A stretch of DNA of 6,399 nt from Pseudomonas sp. (lineage in GTDB: Bacteria > Pseudomonadota > Gammaproteobacteria > Pseudomonadales > Pseudomonadaceae). Below, in pieces: positions 4,681 through 6,399 of this stretch (its first letter is position 1; the number at the start of each line of letters is the position of its first letter). Where the stretch lies: positions 345 to 6,743 of the forward strand of contig DQAA01000531.1 in NCBI GenBank assembly GCA_003523465.1, given 5' to 3'. Under the pieces are notes generated by a model. It made no database searches. It saw nothing but the letters and a program-made list of their open reading frames with translations, and was not told the DNA's origin. A program made the position numbers and the translations under genes.

Positions 4681-6399
4681 TGCAAAAAAATATATACCCT
4701 GATCTCGATCTTGATATTCGTATCGAACAAGTAACACTCGTGTTCCAAAGCATGAAAAGCTCTCTGCTTCTGGGGACCGCTCTCGCACTTGTACTGCTGC
4801 TCGGACTCAAGACCCCTGATAACCACACCTGGATACTGGGCTGGTTTGCTCTCGTGACGCTCAGCAGAATAGTGTGTGTTGGCTACGCCTGGATTGCGTT
4901 ACGCAATGGTGTGACGGCGCACAACATTTCCCGACTTACGCTGCAGATGTGCGCAATCAAGGTCATCGAAGGGCTGGCATGGGGTTCTCTGAGTTTGATC
5001 GTGATGGGCAAGGCTTCATTGCCTGAGCAGCTTCTGACTATGGCGGCACTGGCCGGGGTAAGCAGCAATGCCGTGTCGCTATTGGCGCCAGTATTGCCCC
5101 TCTACCTGTGCATGCAACTCGCGCAGTTACTCATAATCAACAGCAGCTTGCTGTTGATTGAAGACAGTGAGTACAGCCTGTTGGCCATCGGATGCACGCT
5201 TTTTGTCATGGGGCAAATCGGCCAGGCGCGACTTGCTCAAAAAACCTCGCAGCGCTCAATAGCCCTGCGCTTCGAGAACCTGGATCTGGTCGAGCGTCTT
5301 CGGCTGGAGTCAGAACGAGCGGAGCAGGCCAGGATCAAGGCAGAAAATGCCAATCTGGCAAAGTCGAAATTTCTTGCTGCGGCCAGCCACGACCTGCGGC
5401 AGCCTGTTCATGCTCAGGAGCTTTTCCTCGAAGTGCTGGCAGGTAGTGAACTTACCGATATACAACGCAAGACGCTTGGCAATGCACGAGCTGCCGGTCT
5501 GGCATCAGCAGATATGCTCAATGCACTGCTGGATTTTTCCCGCGTCGAAGCAGGCGTCGTCGAGCCGAAACCATGTGCATTTCATTTACAGCCTCTGCTG
5601 CACAAATTGGAAAACGAATTCGGTAGCCAGGCAGATATGAAAAAAATCCTCTACCGAAGCAGGGAGACCCGCCTTGCCGCTTATTCAGATCCAATATTGC
5701 TGGAGCTGATCCTGCGTAATCTGATCAGCAATGCCATTCGTTATACCACCACCGGCGGGGTGCTGATTGCTGCTCGTCAGCGCAGTGATGGTATATCCAT
5801 TGATATTTTCGACACGGGAATCGGTATTACCCCAGAGCAACAGAAAAACGTCTTTCGTGAGTTCTATCAAGTGGGTAACCCTGAGCGAGACCGTCTCAAG
5901 GGCCTGGGACTCGGCCTGGCTATTACCGAAGGCTTGATCCGGTCCTTGGGGCATAACCTGAGCCTGATATCACAGCCGGGTCGTGGCAGCGTATTCCGTG
6001 TACGACTGCCCAAAGCTAAACAGCATGACTTCAGCAACAATCCAGTCGAAGCGTTTGCCACGATGCCATCGCAACTCCCATCGCTGAATGGCCTGCGCGT
6101 ATTGGTCATCGAGGATGATGCGAGCGTTCGTCAAGGAATGGCCGAATTGCTCGGAAGCTGGGGCTGCGATTGCAGGGTGGCTGAGGATGTCGAGGACGCG
6201 TTGGCACTGGTGAGGCGATGGTCGGCGCAATTCATCATCAGCGACTATCGTCTGCGTTCAAATCTGAGCGGCGACCGCGCTATCGAACTGGTTCGAAAAA
6301 AACTGATAGTCCCGGTACCCGCGCTGATCATTACGGGTGACACTGCGCCCACCCGCCTGCGAGAGGCCTATGAGTGTGGGATCCCACTGTTGCACAAGC
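4680..6399 (+). CDS. Membrane hybrid sensor histidine kinase with C-terminal receiver (3' end missing)
   Basis: The frame opens at ATG 4680-4682, overlapping the regulator stop (TGATG), and stays open to the window edge: 573 residues visible. Residues about 27-182 contain roughly six hydrophobic segments, so signal sensing is probably in or at the membrane. A charged helical stretch (about 185-228) resembles a coiled-coil linker. The kinase core has the H-box A-A-S-H237-D-L-R-Q-P, the N-box N-L-I-S-N351-A, G1 D378-T-G-I-G-I and G2 G408-L-G-L-G-L. A receiver follows with E478-D479-D480, phospho-acceptor D522 (I-I-S-D-Y-R-L), T552 and K573, the last full codon. Probably only 20-30 residues are missing. 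All catalytic residues seen are intact. A phosphorelay from this receiver to the partner regulator would need an HPt protein, which is not in the window; direct transfer from H237 is the alternative. Confidence 0.95.
   Translation, partial: MQKNIYPDLDLDIRIEQVTLVFQSMKSSLLLGTALALVLLLGLKTPDNHTWILGWFALVTLSRIVCVGYAWIALRNGVTAHNISRLTLQMCAIKVIEGLAWGSLSLIVMGKASLPEQLLTMAALAGVSSNAVSLLAPVLPLYLCMQLAQLLIINSSLLLIEDSEYSLLAIGCTLFVMGQIGQARLAQKTSQRSIALRFENLDLVERLRLESERAEQARIKAENANLAKSKFLAAASHDLRQPVHAQELFLEVLAGSELTDIQRKTLGNARAAGLASADMLNALLDFSRVEAGVVEPKPCAFHLQPLLHKLENEFGSQADMKKILYRSRETRLAAYSDPILLELILRNLISNAIRYTTTGGVLIAARQRSDGISIDIFDTGIGITPEQQKNVFREFYQVGNPERDRLKGLGLGLAITEGLIRSLGHNLSLISQPGRGSVFRVRLPKAKQHDFSNNPVEAFATMPSQLPSLNGLRVLVIEDDASVRQGMAELLGSWGCDCRVAEDVEDALALVRRWSAQFIISDYRLRSNLSGDRAIELVRKKLIVPVPALIITGDTAPTRLREAYECGIPLLHK

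Overview
The window looks like chromosomal DNA of a Pseudomonas-type gammaproteobacterium. The left third is GC-rich with Pseudomonas-like codon use. It carries a MarR/GNAT fusion regulator, a Gfa-like zinc protein divergent from a LysR regulator, and a degenerate intergenic palindrome of a kind I associate with Pseudomonas. This assignment rests on recognition, not on a search. No tRNA, rRNA, CRISPR array, transposase or integrase is visible.

Layout. Positions 1-825 hold the 3' part of a MarR-GNAT fusion gene, whose start lies left of the window. It converges with a Gfa/CENP-V-type gene (852-1283, minus). That gene is divergent from a LysR-type regulator (1388-2281, plus) across a 104-bp gap containing a perfect inverted repeat. 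Positions 2282-2539 are non-coding and contain a long imperfect palindrome and related degenerate repeats. Two minus-strand genes for small exported beta-rich proteins follow: a single-domain beta/gamma-crystallin-like protein (2540-2917) and, upstream of it, a protein with two tandem VHL-beta-like domains (3055-3705). An AT-rich 327-bp region (3706-4032) separates these from a plus-strand two-component pair: a NarL/LuxR-type response regulator (4033-4680) and a membrane hybrid histidine kinase (4680 to the window end, incomplete). The kinase start overlaps the regulator stop by one base (TGATG).

How the genes may work together. The kinase and regulator are almost certainly one translationally coupled system. 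The region they share with the VHL-beta gene has a good sigma70-like promoter toward the regulator, with tandem GACCAA boxes just upstream of it, and AT-only tracts toward the VHL-beta gene. A reasonable but unproven inference is that the two-component system controls the divergent exported-protein genes.

The most unusual content is the tandem VHL-beta protein. Each repeat aligns without gaps, from strand A to the Y-x-G-H segment, with the beta domain of the human von Hippel-Lindau protein as I remember it. Each also keeps several hydroxyproline-pocket positions, yet here the domain is in an exported bacterial protein.
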